Part shown: one piece after another, positions 29,812 through 38,623 of the stretch
Numbering within the stretch: the stretch's first letter is position 1
How the letters are laid out: each line of letters opens with the position of its first letter
Assembly: GCF_016925615.1 (NCBI RefSeq)
Contig: NZ_CP070499.1
Location: 1,612,001 to 1,676,000, forward strand
From: Natronosporangium hydrolyticum
Lineage (GTDB): Bacteria; Actinomycetota; Actinomycetes; Mycobacteriales; Micromonosporaceae
Length of the DNA: 64,000 nt
Direction: 5' to 3'
Notes under the pieces: generated by a model
Database searches by the model: none
What the model was told of the DNA's origin: nothing
The model's input: only the letters and a program-made list of their open reading frames with translations
Program-made: the position numbers and the translations under genes

Positions 29812-30540
29812 GTGAGCGCGCCGCGGTTTCTGGTCGACGAGCTGCCGTCCGGCGAGACCTCGAGGCTGGCCGGCCCGGAGGGTCGTCACGCCGCCGACGT
29901 CCAGCGGCTGCGGCCGGGTGAGCAGCTCTCGCTCGCCGACGGCCGCGGCGGGGTGGCTACCGCCACGGTGATCACGGCCGAGCGCGGTGCGCTGGAGCTG
30001 CGGGTCGATGGGCGGTGGCAGGAGCCACCGGCCGACCCCCGTCTTGTGGTGGTGCAGGGGATCGGCAAGGGGGACCGATCCGAGCTGGCGGTGCAGGCGA
30101 TGACCGAGGTGGGGGTCGACGAGATCGTTCCCTGGGCGGCCGCCCGGTCGGTGACGCGTTGGCAGGGTGACCGGGGCGAGAAGGCGTGGCGGCGCTGGGG
30201 GAGTACCGCCAGGGAGGCGGCCAAGCAGTCCCGGCGGGCCTGGCTGCCGGTGCTGTCCGACCCGGCGAACACCGCCGCGGTCGCCGCCCGCCTGGCGACC
30301 GCCGCGGTCGCGCTGGTCCTGCATGAGGAGGCGACCGACCGGCTGAGTGGGGTGCCGCTGCCCGCCACCGGCGAGGTGGTCGTGGTGGTCGGCCCGGAGG
30401 GCGGGGTGGCGCCAGCGGAGCTGTCCGTCTTCGCCGAGGCCGGGGCGCACCAGGTCCGGTTAGGTGGCTCGGTGCTGCGGACCTCGACCGCTGGGGTGGC
30501 GGCGCTCTCGGTGCTGCAGGCCCGCCTGCACCGCTGGTAG
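29812..30540 (+). CDS. rsmE: 16S rRNA (uracil1498-N3)-methyltransferase
   Basis: 242 residues, GTG start 18 bases after dnaJ. SPOUT-class methyltransferase: N-terminal PUA-like domain (GPEGRHAADVQRLRPGEQL), then QGIGKGDRSELAVQAMTEVG, EAAKQSRRAWLP and the knot/SAM-binding stretch VVVGPEGGVAPAELSVF and RLGGSVLRTSTAG. It methylates U1498 of 16S rRNA. The dnaJ-rsmE link is conserved from Firmicutes to actinobacteria. Confidence 0.96.
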   Translation: MSAPRFLVDELPSGETSRLAGPEGRHAADVQRLRPGEQLSLADGRGGVATATVITAERGALELRVDGRWQEPPADPRLVVVQGIGKGDRSELAVQAMTEVGVDEIVPWAAARSVTRWQGDRGEKAWRRWGSTAREAAKQSRRAWLPVLSDPANTAAVAARLATAAVALVLHEEATDRLSGVPLPATGEVVVVVGPEGGVAPAELSVFAEAGAHQVRLGGSVLRTSTAGVAALSVLQARLHRW

Positions 30541-30621
30541 GTCGCGCCGCTCTGCGGTGATTTGCGGGGTTAGTTGAGCATTTGCCGCCGCGTCGAGTAC
30601 GGAAAAGTCCCGGCGCGGGTC

Positions 30622-30676
30622 TTGACTTCCGGTCTTTTAGTAAGAACTATTTCCTAAACAGTAAGTAAGGCTTACT
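30622..30676 (+). promoter_or_regulatory. Promoter and putative operator of the NgcEFG-like operon
   Basis: In an AT-rich island, TTGACT (30622-30627) is followed after 17 bases by AACTAT (30645-30650), a candidate promoter. AGTAAG occurs at 30639-30644, 30660-30665 and 30664-30669, with its complement CTTACT at 30671-30676. The last pair forms the odd palindrome AGTAAG-G-CTTACT. The repeats straddle the -10 and start region, as expected for a repressor site. It is unlike the Streptomyces DasR dre sequence. Confidence 0.5.
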
Positions 30677-30737
30677 AACAACTAACCGGAACCGAGTGAT
30701 CAGTGGGCCAGCCGCGACTGACGCCAAGGAGGACCCC

Positions 30738-32186
30738 ATGTCCACCAGACCGACCCCCTTCGACCCCGCTCGGTCGCCCGGCCGCCAGCTGACCCGTCGC
30801 GGCCTCCTCGGCCGCGCCGCCGCGGCCGGGCTGCTCGCCGGGCCAGCGGCCGGCCTGCTGGCCGCCTGCGCGAGCAGCGGTGAGGCCAGCTCGGAAGCGG
30901 CCGAGGGGAGCGACGACAATCCGTTCGGGTTCGACCCCGCCTCCCAGATCGACGCGGTCTTCTTCACCGGTGGCTTCGGCGAGGAGTACCCGGACGCGAT
31001 CAGCGACGCCTTCGCGGCCCACTATCCAGAGGCCGAACTGGGGGCGCTGAAGACCGAGACGATCGGCACCGTGGTGCAGCCGCGATTCGCCGGTGGCACG
31101 CCACCGGACATGGTGAACAACTCCGGCGGCGACGAGCTGGACCTGGCCGGCCTGGTCAACGACGGCGCGGTGCTGGATCTCACGCCGCTGCTGGACGCGC
31201 CGAGCCTGGACGATCCACAGGTGCCGGTACGGGACACGTTGCAGCCGGGCACCGCCGAGGCCGGGATGTTCGGCGACCGGATGTTCGCGCTCAACTACTC
31301 GTACTCCACCTACGGCATCTGGTACGACGCCGCACTGTTCCGGACCCACGGCTGGGCCCCGCCGACCACCTGGGACGAGTTCCTGGAGCTGGCGGCGGAG
31401 ATGAGCGACGCCGGCATCGCACCCTTTATCCACACCGGCGAACACCCGTGGTACATCCACAACGTCTTCATGGAGTGGATCTACCGGGAGGGCGGGCTGC
31501 CGGTTATCGCGGCGATCGACAATCTGGAGCCCGACGCCTGGCGGGCCGACGCGGTGGTGCTGGCGGCACAGCGGCTGCAGGAGCTGGTCGACCGGAGACT
31601 GGTCTACCCGGGAGCTGAAGGGCTGGACCACACCCAGTCGCAGCAGGTCTGGTTGGACCACGGCGCCGGCCTGATCTGGAACGGGTCGTGGCTGGAGAAC
31701 GAGATGCGCGACACCACGCCGCCGGAGTTCGAGATGACCTTCGCGCCGCCGTGGGCGCCGTCGAACAGCCCTGCAACCCCGTACGGCACCATGCGGGTCG
31801 GCGCCGGGGAGCCGTTCGTGGTCCCGGCCGACGGCGCGAATACCGCCGGCGGCCTGGAGCTGTTGCGAGTGATGCTCTCCCGCGCTGCCGCGAGCGCGTT
31901 CACCGAGCTCACCAGCTCGATGACGGTGGTGGCGGGGGCGACCGGCGGGGTGGACTCCACCGCTCTGACCTCGGCCACCGAGGCGGCCTCGGCCGCCCCC
32001 GAGGTCATGGACTGGAAGGCCCTGGGTTGGTACGGCGCCCACCTGATGGACGACGCGCTGCTACCGGAGATCGCCGACCTGATGGCCGGTCGCAGCGACG
32101 CCGAGCGGCTGATCGACCGGATCCAGCAGGCCGCGGATCAGGTCGCCGAGGACGACTCGATCGAGAAGTTCACCCGCGACGCCTGA
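30738..32186 (+). CDS. ngcE: N-acetylglucosamine/diacetylchitobiose ABC transporter substrate-binding lipoprotein (NgcE-like)
   Basis: 482 residues from ATG 30738, with AAGGAGG upstream. The signal peptide has twin Arg (QLTRRGLLGRAAAAG) and lipobox LAAC, so Tat-exported lipoprotein is likely. The mature domain begins DDNPFGFDPASQIDAVFFTGG. QPRFAGGTPPDMVNNSGGDELD and APFIHTGEHPWYIHNVFMEW match the pattern I associate with NgcE proteins of Streptomyces. It should deliver GlcNAc or chito-oligomers to the permease encoded next. No ATPase gene is in the operon; a shared MsiK-type ATPase elsewhere is expected. Confidence 0.82.
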   Translation: MSTRPTPFDPARSPGRQLTRRGLLGRAAAAGLLAGPAAGLLAACASSGEASSEAAEGSDDNPFGFDPASQIDAVFFTGGFGEEYPDAISDAFAAHYPEAELGALKTETIGTVVQPRFAGGTPPDMVNNSGGDELDLAGLVNDGAVLDLTPLLDAPSLDDPQVPVRDTLQPGTAEAGMFGDRMFALNYSYSTYGIWYDAALFRTHGWAPPTTWDEFLELAAEMSDAGIAPFIHTGEHPWYIHNVFMEWIYREGGLPVIAAIDNLEPDAWRADAVVLAAQRLQELVDRRLVYPGAEGLDHTQSQQVWLDHGAGLIWNGSWLENEMRDTTPPEFEMTFAPPWAPSNSPATPYGTMRVGAGEPFVVPADGANTAGGLELLRVMLSRAAASAFTELTSSMTVVAGATGGVDSTALTSATEAASAAPEVMDWKALGWYGAHLMDDALLPEIADLMAGRSDAERLIDRIQQAADQVAEDDSIEKFTRDA

Positions 32187-32239
32187 GAGCCGGGTCGCCG
32201 GCTGCGTGGGTCGCAGCCCCGACCTACCCGAGGAGAGCC

Positions 32240-33175
32240 ATGCGACGGGGCAGATACCCCTTCATCTTCAGCTTCCTGGCGCTGCCGCTGCTGGTGTACG
32301 GCGGGTTCGTGCTCTGGCCGTACCTGCAGACGGTCGGGTATTCGTTCACCGATTGGGGTGCCCGTAGCCCGGAGTTCGAGTTCATCGGTGTGGCGAACTA
32401 CCGGCAACTCGTCGCCGACGAGGCGTTTCGCGGCGCCTTCGCCAACAGCCTGTTCTTCTTTCTGACGCTGCCGATCGCCACGATCGCACTGGCGCTGTTC
32501 TTCGCGTTCATGCTCAATGTCGGTGGCCGCGGGAACCGGCCCGGGGTACGAGGTGTGGTCGGTTCCTCGTTCTACCGGGTGGTCTTCTTCTTCCCGTTCG
32601 TGCTGTCGATCGCGATCGTTGCCGTGGTCTGGCGCAACGTCCTCCGGACCGACTCCGGTGGGCTCGCCAACTCGTTCCTGATGGCGCTCGGGGTGGTCGA
32701 CCCCGGCCGGCCGTTGCTGTTTCTCAGCGATCCCCGACTGGTGCGGTGGTTGCTGCTGGCGGTGGCGGTATGGACGGCCACCGGGTTCTTCATGGTGCTC
32801 TTCTCGGCGGCCATGGCGTCGATCCCCAAGGATCTGTTCGAGGCCGCCATGTTGGACGGCGCCGCCCGCGGCCAGCAGTTCTTCCGGATCACCCTGCCGC
32901 TGCTGCGGGATACGGTGTCGGTCGCCTGGGTCTACCTCGGGATCATGGCGTTGGACATGTTCGCGCTGGTCTACGCGCTCACCCCCCGGCAGGGGGCGGC
33001 GCACGAGGCGAGTCGGGTGATGGCCACCCAGGTGGTGGAGACCGGGTTCGGGACCTTCCGGCCGGGTCAGTTCGGCTACGCCTGCGCGATGGGGGTCTCC
33101 CTCGCCACGTTCACCCTGATCCTCGCGATCATCCAGCTGCGGGTGCTCCGCCGGGAACGAATCGAGTACGCCTGA
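32240..33175 (+). CDS. ngcF: Sugar ABC transporter permease (NgcF-like)
   Basis: 311 residues from ATG 32240 with AGGAGA upstream. Six membrane spans of the MalF/UgpA type. The cytoplasmic EAA loop is EAAMLDGAARGQQFFRITLP, which docks on the ATPase. It overlaps the next gene by one base (TGATG). Paired with NgcE upstream, it forms one half of the membrane channel for amino-sugar import. Confidence 0.88.
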   Translation: MRRGRYPFIFSFLALPLLVYGGFVLWPYLQTVGYSFTDWGARSPEFEFIGVANYRQLVADEAFRGAFANSLFFFLTLPIATIALALFFAFMLNVGGRGNRPGVRGVVGSSFYRVVFFFPFVLSIAIVAVVWRNVLRTDSGGLANSFLMALGVVDPGRPLLFLSDPRLVRWLLLAVAVWTATGFFMVLFSAAMASIPKDLFEAAMLDGAARGQQFFRITLPLLRDTVSVAWVYLGIMALDMFALVYALTPRQGAAHEASRVMATQVVETGFGTFRPGQFGYACAMGVSLATFTLILAIIQLRVLRRERIEYA

Positions 33176-34092
33176 TGGCCGCTATCGCACCTCCCCGCCC
33201 GCCTGCTGACCGGCCGACGGCGGGCGCCCGCCCTGCCGGCCGGGGCGCCTCTGGCGGCGGGGTGCTGAACGTCTTCTCGCACGCCTTCCTGATCGTCTGG
33301 GCGGTGCTGGTGGTGCTGCCGCTGCTGTGGGCGGTGCTGCAGTCGGTCCGCACCGATCGGGAGATCCTTACCGATCCGTGGGGCCTGCCGACGAGCCTGC
33401 AGTGGGACAATTTCGTCCGGGCGTGGTCGACGAGCAATATCGGCGACTATTTCCTCAGCACGCTGATCGTGGTGTGCGGCGGAGTCTTCTTCACGATGTT
33501 GCTGGGCTCGATGGCCGCCTATGTGCTGGCGCGATATCCGTTCCCCGGAAACCGGTTCATCTACTACCTCTTCGTCGCCGGGCTGACGGTGCCGATCTTT
33601 CTGGCGTTGATTCCGCTCTTCTTCGTGGTCCGCAACAGCGTCGGCCTCAACACGTACCACGGGTTGATCCTGGTCTACGTCGGCTACTCGCTGCCGTTTA
33701 CGGTCTTCTTCCTGCATTCGTTCTTCCGGACCCTGCCGACCGCGGTCGCCGAGTCGGCGGCGGTGGACGGCGCCGGACACACCCGAATCTTCTTCCAGGT
33801 GATGCTGCCGATGGCGAAGCCGGGGCTGATCAGCGTCGGCATCTTCAACCTGGTCGGGCAGTGGAACCAGTTCGTGTTGCCGCAGGTGTTGATGCAGAAG
33901 CAGAGCGGTTTCGACGCCGACCGCAGTGTGCTGGCGCAGGGGTTGGTGGCGCTGGCGATCCAGCAGGGGTACCGGTCGGACTGGTCGGCGTTGTTCGCCG
34001 GGATGACGATCGCGATGCTGCCGATCCTGGTGGTCTACGTGATCTTCCAGCGGCAGGTGCAGACCGGCCTGACCGGCGCCACCCTCAAATGA
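33175..34092 (+). CDS. ngcG: Sugar ABC transporter permease (NgcG-like)
   Basis: 305 residues from ATG 33175, overlapping the stop of the previous gene. Six spans of the MalG/UgpE type after a ~30-residue Pro/Ala-rich cytoplasmic leader. The EAA loop is ESAAVDGAGHTRIFFQVMLP. Second half of the permease pair. The frame is open far upstream, but that part is a shadow of ngcF. Confidence 0.88.
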   Translation: MAAIAPPRPPADRPTAGARPAGRGASGGGVLNVFSHAFLIVWAVLVVLPLLWAVLQSVRTDREILTDPWGLPTSLQWDNFVRAWSTSNIGDYFLSTLIVVCGGVFFTMLLGSMAAYVLARYPFPGNRFIYYLFVAGLTVPIFLALIPLFFVVRNSVGLNTYHGLILVYVGYSLPFTVFFLHSFFRTLPTAVAESAAVDGAGHTRIFFQVMLPMAKPGLISVGIFNLVGQWNQFVLPQVLMQKQSGFDADRSVLAQGLVALAIQQGYRSDWSALFAGMTIAMLPILVVYVIFQRQVQTGLTGATLK

Positions 34093-34098
34093 TCTATC

Positions 34099-34138
34099 GC
34101 ATCAAGATGTGCGGTGGCGCGCATCAATATGCTATGAT
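34099..34138 (+). promoter_or_regulatory. vapB promoter with direct-repeat operator; leaderless transcript likely
   Basis: TATGAT at 34133-34138 is a near-consensus -10 that ends 6 bases before the vapB ATG, placing the transcript start at or next to the start codon. GCATCAAGATG (34099-34109) and GCATCAATATG (34121-34131) are direct repeats 22 bases apart, two helical turns. ATCA/TGAT also forms a small inverted repeat over the -10. This is the expected position for an autoregulatory VapB/VapBC operator. Confidence 0.55.
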
Positions 34139-34144
34139 TGCCGC

Positions 34145-34375
34145 ATGCGGACTACGATCACCTTCGACGATGACACTGCGGCCGCGGTCGACCAACTGCG
34201 GCGCAGCGGCGCGCGAGGTGTCAGCCAGATCGTCAACGACCTGATCCGGGCTGGGCTCCGTCACCGGGAAGAGCGCCCACCGTTCGTCCAGTCGACCTCG
34301 GATCTGGGGATCCAGGTGGACGTCGCCAACGTCGCGGAGGCGCTCGACCTGCTCGACGGCCCGGACCACCGCTGA
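34145..34375 (+). CDS. vapB: Ribbon-helix-helix antitoxin (VapB-type)
   Basis: 76 residues from ATG 34145. The N-terminal RHH DNA-binding domain MRTTITFDDDTAAAVDQLRR has the alternating strand pattern TTITF followed by two helices. The acidic C-terminal tail (VDVANVAEALDLLDGPDHR) should neutralise the toxin. It overlaps vapC by one base (TGATG). A reading from 34109 would add 12 residues across the -10 and is unlikely. Confidence 0.85.
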   Translation: MRTTITFDDDTAAAVDQLRRSGARGVSQIVNDLIRAGLRHREERPPFVQSTSDLGIQVDVANVAEALDLLDGPDHR

Positions 34376-34806
34376 TGCTGGTTGACGCGAACCTGCTGTT
34401 GTATGCGGTTGACACCCGCAGCCCGTTCCATGACCGGGCGCGGGAGTGGTTGACCGGAGCGCTGAATGGTCGGGAGCGAGTGGGGCTCCCGTGGCAGTGT
34501 CTGACCGCGTTCGTGCGCATCGCCACCCACCCCCGCGCTGCCCAACGGCCGCTCACCCCGGCTCAGGCGTGGGAGCACGTCAGTAGCTGGCTCGCCTGCG
34601 AGGTGGCCTGGACCCCCTTGCCGACCAACCACCACGCCGAGGTGTTAGGTGCCCTGGTGGTGGAGCATGACCTACGCGGCAACCTGGTCAGCGACGCCCA
34701 CCTGGCCGCGTTGGCCATCGAGCACGGCCTCAAGCTCTACTCCGCCGACAGTGACTTTGCGAGGTTCCCGAAGCTGACCTGGGTGAACCCGTTGGTCAGC
34801 GGCTGA
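34375..34806 (+). CDS. vapC: PIN-domain ribonuclease toxin (VapC-type)
   Basis: 143 residues. PIN-domain acidic residues: Asp in MLVDANLLLYAVD at the N-terminus, Glu/Asp in the central SWLACEVAW to GALVVEHDLRG region, and the pair LVSDAHLAALAIEHG and LYSADSDFARFP. The typical VapC cuts tRNA or rRNA when freed from VapB. Its 3' end overlaps the convergent HIT gene by 11 bases. Confidence 0.88.
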   Translation: MLVDANLLLYAVDTRSPFHDRAREWLTGALNGRERVGLPWQCLTAFVRIATHPRAAQRPLTPAQAWEHVSSWLACEVAWTPLPTNHHAEVLGALVVEHDLRGNLVSDAHLAALAIEHGLKLYSADSDFARFPKLTWVNPLVSG

Positions 34807-35143
34807 GCATCGGGCCCAACGCGCGGCCACCCAGCACGTGGGCGTGCAGATGAAAGACCTCTTGCCCGCCGTGCGGCCCGGAGTTGACGATCACCCGGTA
34901 GCCGTCGTCGGTGAGCCCTTCCTGTCGGGCGACGGCGGCAGCGGTGGCGAAGACCTCGCCGGCCAGCGCCGGGTCGGCGTCGGTGAGCGTGGCCAGGTCG
35001 GCGTGGTGATCGCGGGGGATCACCAGCACGTGGACCGGGGCCTGGGGTGAAATGTCGCGAAACGCGATGGTCCGCGGGGTTTCGTGGACCACCGTCGCCG
35101 GGATCTCGCCCGCCACGATCTTGCAGAAGAGGCAGTCACTCAT
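34796..35143 (-). CDS. HIT family protein (HinT-like nucleotide hydrolase)
   Basis: 115 residues from ATG 35143, with GGGAG 5 bases upstream, better placed than an in-frame GTG at 35149. Zinc/structural Cys pair in SDCLFCKIVAGEIPA, then VHVLVIPRDHHADL. The histidine triad is HLHAHVLGG near the C-terminus. HIT proteins hydrolyse purine nucleoside phosphoramidates. The HIT-phoH-ybeY order is usual in actinobacteria, although here the HIT gene is divergent from phoH. Confidence 0.93.
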   Translation of the reverse strand: MSDCLFCKIVAGEIPATVVHETPRTIAFRDISPQAPVHVLVIPRDHHADLATLTDADPALAGEVFATAAAVARQEGLTDDGYRVIVNSGPHGGQEVFHLHAHVLGGRALGPMLSR

Positions 35144-35204
35144 GCTCACTCCCGCATGCTAGACGAGCGTTCGGCCCGCTCCGGTCACCCGGGTGCGATT
35201 AGAG

Positions 35205-35234
35205 CTGACCGGATCGGCCCGGAGCCGATACCAT
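35205..35234 (+). promoter_or_regulatory. Candidate promoter of the phoH operon
   Basis: CTGACC (35205-35210) is followed after 18 bases by TACCAT (35229-35234), a reasonable housekeeping-sigma arrangement about 70 bases before the phoH start. Assigned by eye only. Confidence 0.35.
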
Positions 35235-35305
35235 GGAGGCAGTGATCCACCACCCGTGGATCAATTGGACTGGAGAGCAGGTGGCAGGGGCCGTACGGCC
35301 GGACT

Positions 35306-36364
35306 ATGACCGACCTAGATAACGCACCCACGATTGCGACGACGCCGTCTCCGTCACGCGCGCAGGCCAAGATCACCATCGAGGACCCGCAGGCCATGGT
35401 GAGCCTGCTCGGGGCGGCGGACGAGATCCTCAAGCTCGTCGAGCGTTCGCTCGCCAGCGACATCATGGTTCGCGGCAACGAGATCACCATCACCGGCGCG
35501 CCGGCCGACAACGCGCGGGCCGAGCGGCTCTTCGCGGAGCTGCTGGAGCTGATCGAGCGCGGCGAGACCTTGACCGCCGACAGCGTCCGGCGGACCCTAG
35601 GGATGCTGGACGCCGGGACCAGCGAGCGGCCGGCCGAGGTGCTGACGCTCAACATCCTCTCGCGGCGCGGCCGCAACATCCGCCCCAAGACGCTCGGCCA
35701 GAAGCGCTACGTGGACGCGATCGACCAGCACACGGTGGTCTTCGCGATCGGGCCCGCCGGCACCGGCAAGACCTACCTGGCGATGGCCAAGGCGGTGCAG
35801 GCGCTGCAGGCTAAGCAGGTCACCCGGATCATCCTGACCCGGCCGGCGGTGGAGGCGGGGGAGCGGCTGGGGTACCTACCCGGCACGCTCTACGAGAAGA
35901 TCGACCCCTACCTGCGACCGCTCTACGACGCGCTGCACGACATGATCGATCCGGATTCGATCCCGCGGTTGATCCAGAGCGGCACGATCGAGGTAGCCCC
36001 GTTGGCGTACATGCGGGGTCGCACCCTCAACGACGCCTTCATCATCCTGGACGAGGCCCAGAACACCACCCCCGAGCAGATGAAGATGTTCCTGACCCGG
36101 TTGGGCTTCGGCTCGCGGATCGTGGTGACCGGCGACGTGACCCAGGTGGACCTGCCCGGCGGTGCTCAGAGCGGGCTCCGGGTGGTGCGGGAGATCCTCG
36201 ACGGCCTAGGCGATGTGCACTTCAATCAGCTCGGCAGCGGCGATGTCGTCCGGCACCAGCTGGTGAGCGACATCGTTGACGCGTACGCCAAGTGGGACGC
36301 CAACCAGGAGCTGCGTGCGGTGCCCGGCCAGGGTTCGCAGGGCGGCCGGCAACGCCGGCGCTGA
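35306..36364 (+). CDS. phoH: PhoH family ATPase
   Basis: 352 residues. A KH-like N-terminal region is followed by the PhoH domain. Walker A is [13 protein letters not shown] and Walker [35 protein letters not shown] is also present. PhoH-like proteins are helicase-related ATPases often coupled to ybeY, implying RNA processing. It is followed by ybeY, the CBS protein, the Cdd-like gene and era in one operon. The C-terminal ~25 residues are Gln/Gly/Arg-rich. Confidence 0.95.
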   Translation: MTDLDNAPTIATTPSPSRAQAKITIEDPQAMVSLLGAADEILKLVERSLASDIMVRGNEITITGAPADNARAERLFAELLELIERGETLTADSVRRTLGMLDAGTSERPAEVLTLNILSRRGRNIRPKTLGQKRYVDAIDQHTVVFAIGPAGTGKTYLAMAKAVQALQAKQVTRIILTRPAVEAGERLGYLPGTLYEKIDPYLRPLYDALHDMIDPDSIPRLIQSGTIEVAPLAYMRGRTLNDAFIILDEAQNTTPEQMKMFLTRLGFGSRIVVTGDVTQVDLPGGAQSGLRVVREILDGLGDVHFNQLGSGDVVRHQLVSDIVDAYAKWDANQELRAVPGQGSQGGRQRRR

Positions 36365-36420
36365 CCACCGCATCCATGAGCCAGATCGACGAGCCAGAGA
36401 CCAGAGGTACGAGACGACCG

Positions 36421-36885
36421 GTGTCCATCGAGATCGCGAACGAGTCCGGCATGGAGCTCGACACCGATGCCATTCTTGACGTTGCCCGGCACGCGTTGAC
36501 CGAGACCGGGGTGAGCCCGCTCGCGGAGCTCTCTATCCTGCTGGTCGACGCGGAGTACATGGCCGACCTGAACCACCGGTGGATGGGCGGCGACGGGCCG
36601 ACCGACGTGCTCGCCTTCCCGCTAGACGAAGCCGGCGGTGACCCCGGGCCGGTGGAGAACGGCGGCGAACCGACTCTGCTCGGCGACATCGTCCTCTGCC
36701 CAGAGGTGGCCGGGCGACAGGCGACCGCCGCCGGGCACAGCACCGCCGACGAGGTCGCCCTGTTGACCGTGCACGGCGCGCTGCACCTGCTCGGCTATGA
36801 CCACGCCGAGCCAGAGGAAGAGCGGGAGATGTTCGGACTGCAATCCCAGCTGCTCGACAGCTGGCGACGATCGCGGACCAGCTGA
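36421..36885 (+). CDS. ybeY: Endoribonuclease YbeY
   Basis: 154 residues from GTG 36421 ([15 protein letters not shown] after the initiator), the start usual for actinobacteria; an in-frame ATG at 36376 would add 15 residues. UPF0054 metal motif [11 protein letters not shown] (H3xH5xH). [19 protein letters not shown] and [15 protein letters not shown] are also present. It has a role in 16S rRNA 3'-end maturation and ribosome quality control. It lies between phoH and the CBS protein. Confidence 0.95.
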   Translation: MSIEIANESGMELDTDAILDVARHALTETGVSPLAELSILLVDAEYMADLNHRWMGGDGPTDVLAFPLDEAGGDPGPVENGGEPTLLGDIVLCPEVAGRQATAAGHSTADEVALLTVHGALHLLGYDHAEPEEEREMFGLQSQLLDSWRRSRTS

Positions 36886-36900
36886 CGGACGGGCTGCACG

Positions 36901-38271
36901 ATGGGTGCTGACGGGGCGGGCTTACCTGATCTGGCCCTGCTGGGCTGGGCGACCGGGCTAGTGGTGCTGGCCGGGCTGGTCGCGATGAGCGACGCGGCGC
37001 TGGGCGCGGTCTCCGCGGCGCGGGCGCGAGCGCTGGCTCGGGACGGAGTCTGGGGTGCGCAGGCGTTGACGGCGGTCGCCGCCGACCGTCCCCGCTACCT
37101 CAACCTGCTGCTGTTGCTGCGGTTGGCGTGCGAGCTGAGCGCCACCACGTTGGTGGCGCTGGTGACGGTGGATACGTTCGGCCTGGGCTGGACCGCGGGG
37201 TTGGTCACGGCCGGCACCATGACCGTGGTCAGCTTCGTAGTGGTCGGGGTGGGTCCCCGCACGCTCGGCCGGCAGCACGCCTACCCGATCGGGCGCGCCT
37301 CGGCGCCGTCGGTGCGCTGGCTGGGCCGGGCGCTCGGTCCGCTCGCGTCGCTGCTGATCTGGATCGGCAACGTGGTCACTCCCGGCCGTGGCTTCCGGGA
37401 AGGTCCGTTCGTGGTGAGCAGCCAGAACGGTGTCGAGTCAGACTTGTCGGTGGAGCTGCGGGAGCTGGTCGACCTGGCCGGCGAGAGCGGTGCGGTCGAG
37501 CAGGGCGAGCGGCGGATGCTCCACTCGGTGGTGCAGCTGGGCGATACGGTCGCCCGCGAGGTGATGGTGCCGCGTACCGAGATGGTGTGGGTGGAGGCGC
37601 ACAAGAGCCTCCGGCAGGCCTTGGCGTTGGCGCTACGTTCCGGTTTCTCGCGGATTCCGGTGATCGGTAGCAGCGTGGACGATGTCCTCGGGGTGGCGTA
37701 TCTGAAGGATCTGACCCGCTGGGTGATGCGGGAGCCGGAGCAGGCAGCCGACCCGGAGCGGGTCGATCAGGTGATGCGCCCGGCGGTCTTCGTGCCCGAG
37801 TCGAAGCCGGTGGATGATCTCCTCTCGGAGATGCAGGCGGCCCGGGTGCATCTGGCGATCGTGGTCGACGAGTACGGCGGCACCGCCGGCCTGGTCACGA
37901 TCGAGGACATCCTGGAGGAGATCGTCGGCGAGATCACCGACGAGTACGACGTAGAGCTGCCGCCGGTCCAGGAGCTGCCCGACGGGGCGGTCCGGGTCTC
38001 TGCGCGGCTGCCCATCGACGAGCTGGCTGAGCGGTTCGACGCGGTGTTGCCGGCCGAAGGCGTCGACACCGTCGCCGGGCTGCTCGCTGAGCAGTTGGGC
38101 CGGGTGCCGATCCCGGGGGCGACGGCTACCGTAGGGGGGCTGCGGCTGGTGGCCGAGGGGACCGCCGGCCGCCGGAACCGGATCGGCACGGTGCTGGTAC
38201 GCCGTGCTGAGCAGCCTGAAGACGGGCCTGGCCCGACACGACCCGATGAGAGGCAGGCGGCGGATGCCTGA
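36901..38271 (+). CDS. CNNM/CorC-type hemolysin family membrane protein with CBS domains
   Basis: 456 residues. DUF21/CNNM transmembrane domain (about 1-190, four hydrophobic segments). The CBS pair runs from [14 protein letters not shown] to [19 protein letters not shown], and a C-terminal CorC_HlyC domain follows ([21 protein letters not shown]). Members are implicated in Mg2+ or Co2+ transport or homeostasis. Full length. Overlaps the next gene by 8 bases in another frame. Located between ybeY and era as in most actinobacteria. Confidence 0.93.
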   Translation: MGADGAGLPDLALLGWATGLVVLAGLVAMSDAALGAVSAARARALARDGVWGAQALTAVAADRPRYLNLLLLLRLACELSATTLVALVTVDTFGLGWTAGLVTAGTMTVVSFVVVGVGPRTLGRQHAYPIGRASAPSVRWLGRALGPLASLLIWIGNVVTPGRGFREGPFVVSSQNGVESDLSVELRELVDLAGESGAVEQGERRMLHSVVQLGDTVAREVMVPRTEMVWVEAHKSLRQALALALRSGFSRIPVIGSSVDDVLGVAYLKDLTRWVMREPEQAADPERVDQVMRPAVFVPESKPVDDLLSEMQAARVHLAIVVDEYGGTAGLVTIEDILEEIVGEITDEYDVELPPVQELPDGAVRVSARLPIDELAERFDAVLPAEGVDTVAGLLAEQLGRVPIPGATATVGGLRLVAEGTAGRRNRIGTVLVRRAEQPEDGPGPTRPDERQAADA

Positions 38272-38623
38272 GGCGGACCTGGAGCAGCCGGCGGTGGACG
38301 CGGAGGACGGCAAGCTGGTCACATTGGCGCGGGCGGCGCGGGCGCGGGTCGGCGCGGTCGAGGGGGCGGCGGTGCGGGACCAGGACGGCCGCACCTACAC
38401 CGGGGTGACGGTGCGGCTGCCCTCGTTGACCATCGCGGCGCTGCAGCTGGCGGTGGCCTCGGCGGTGGCGGCGGGCGGCACCCGACTGGAGGCCGCGGCG
38501 GTGGTCACCGAAGCCTCCACGCTGGACGACCTCGGTCGGGCGGCGGTGCGGGACCTGGGCATGGGGGCGCCGATCCACGTCGCCAGCCCGGCCGGCCAGG
38601 TGCTGGCGACGGTCCGTGACTGA
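38264..38623 (+). CDS. Cytidine-deaminase-like protein lacking the zinc site
   Basis: 119 residues from ATG 38264. The blocks [40 protein letters not shown] and [15 protein letters not shown] follow the cytidine deaminase fold seen at this locus in Streptomyces. The protein contains no cysteine at all, and the HAE and PCxxC zinc motifs are missing, so it cannot be a conventional deaminase. It overlaps both neighbours (8 bases each) and is therefore translationally coupled between the CBS protein and Era. Role unknown. Confidence 0.75.
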   Translation: MPEADLEQPAVDAEDGKLVTLARAARARVGAVEGAAVRDQDGRTYTGVTVRLPSLTIAALQLAVASAVAAGGTRLEAAAVVTEASTLDDLGRAAVRDLGMGAPIHVASPAGQVLATVRD

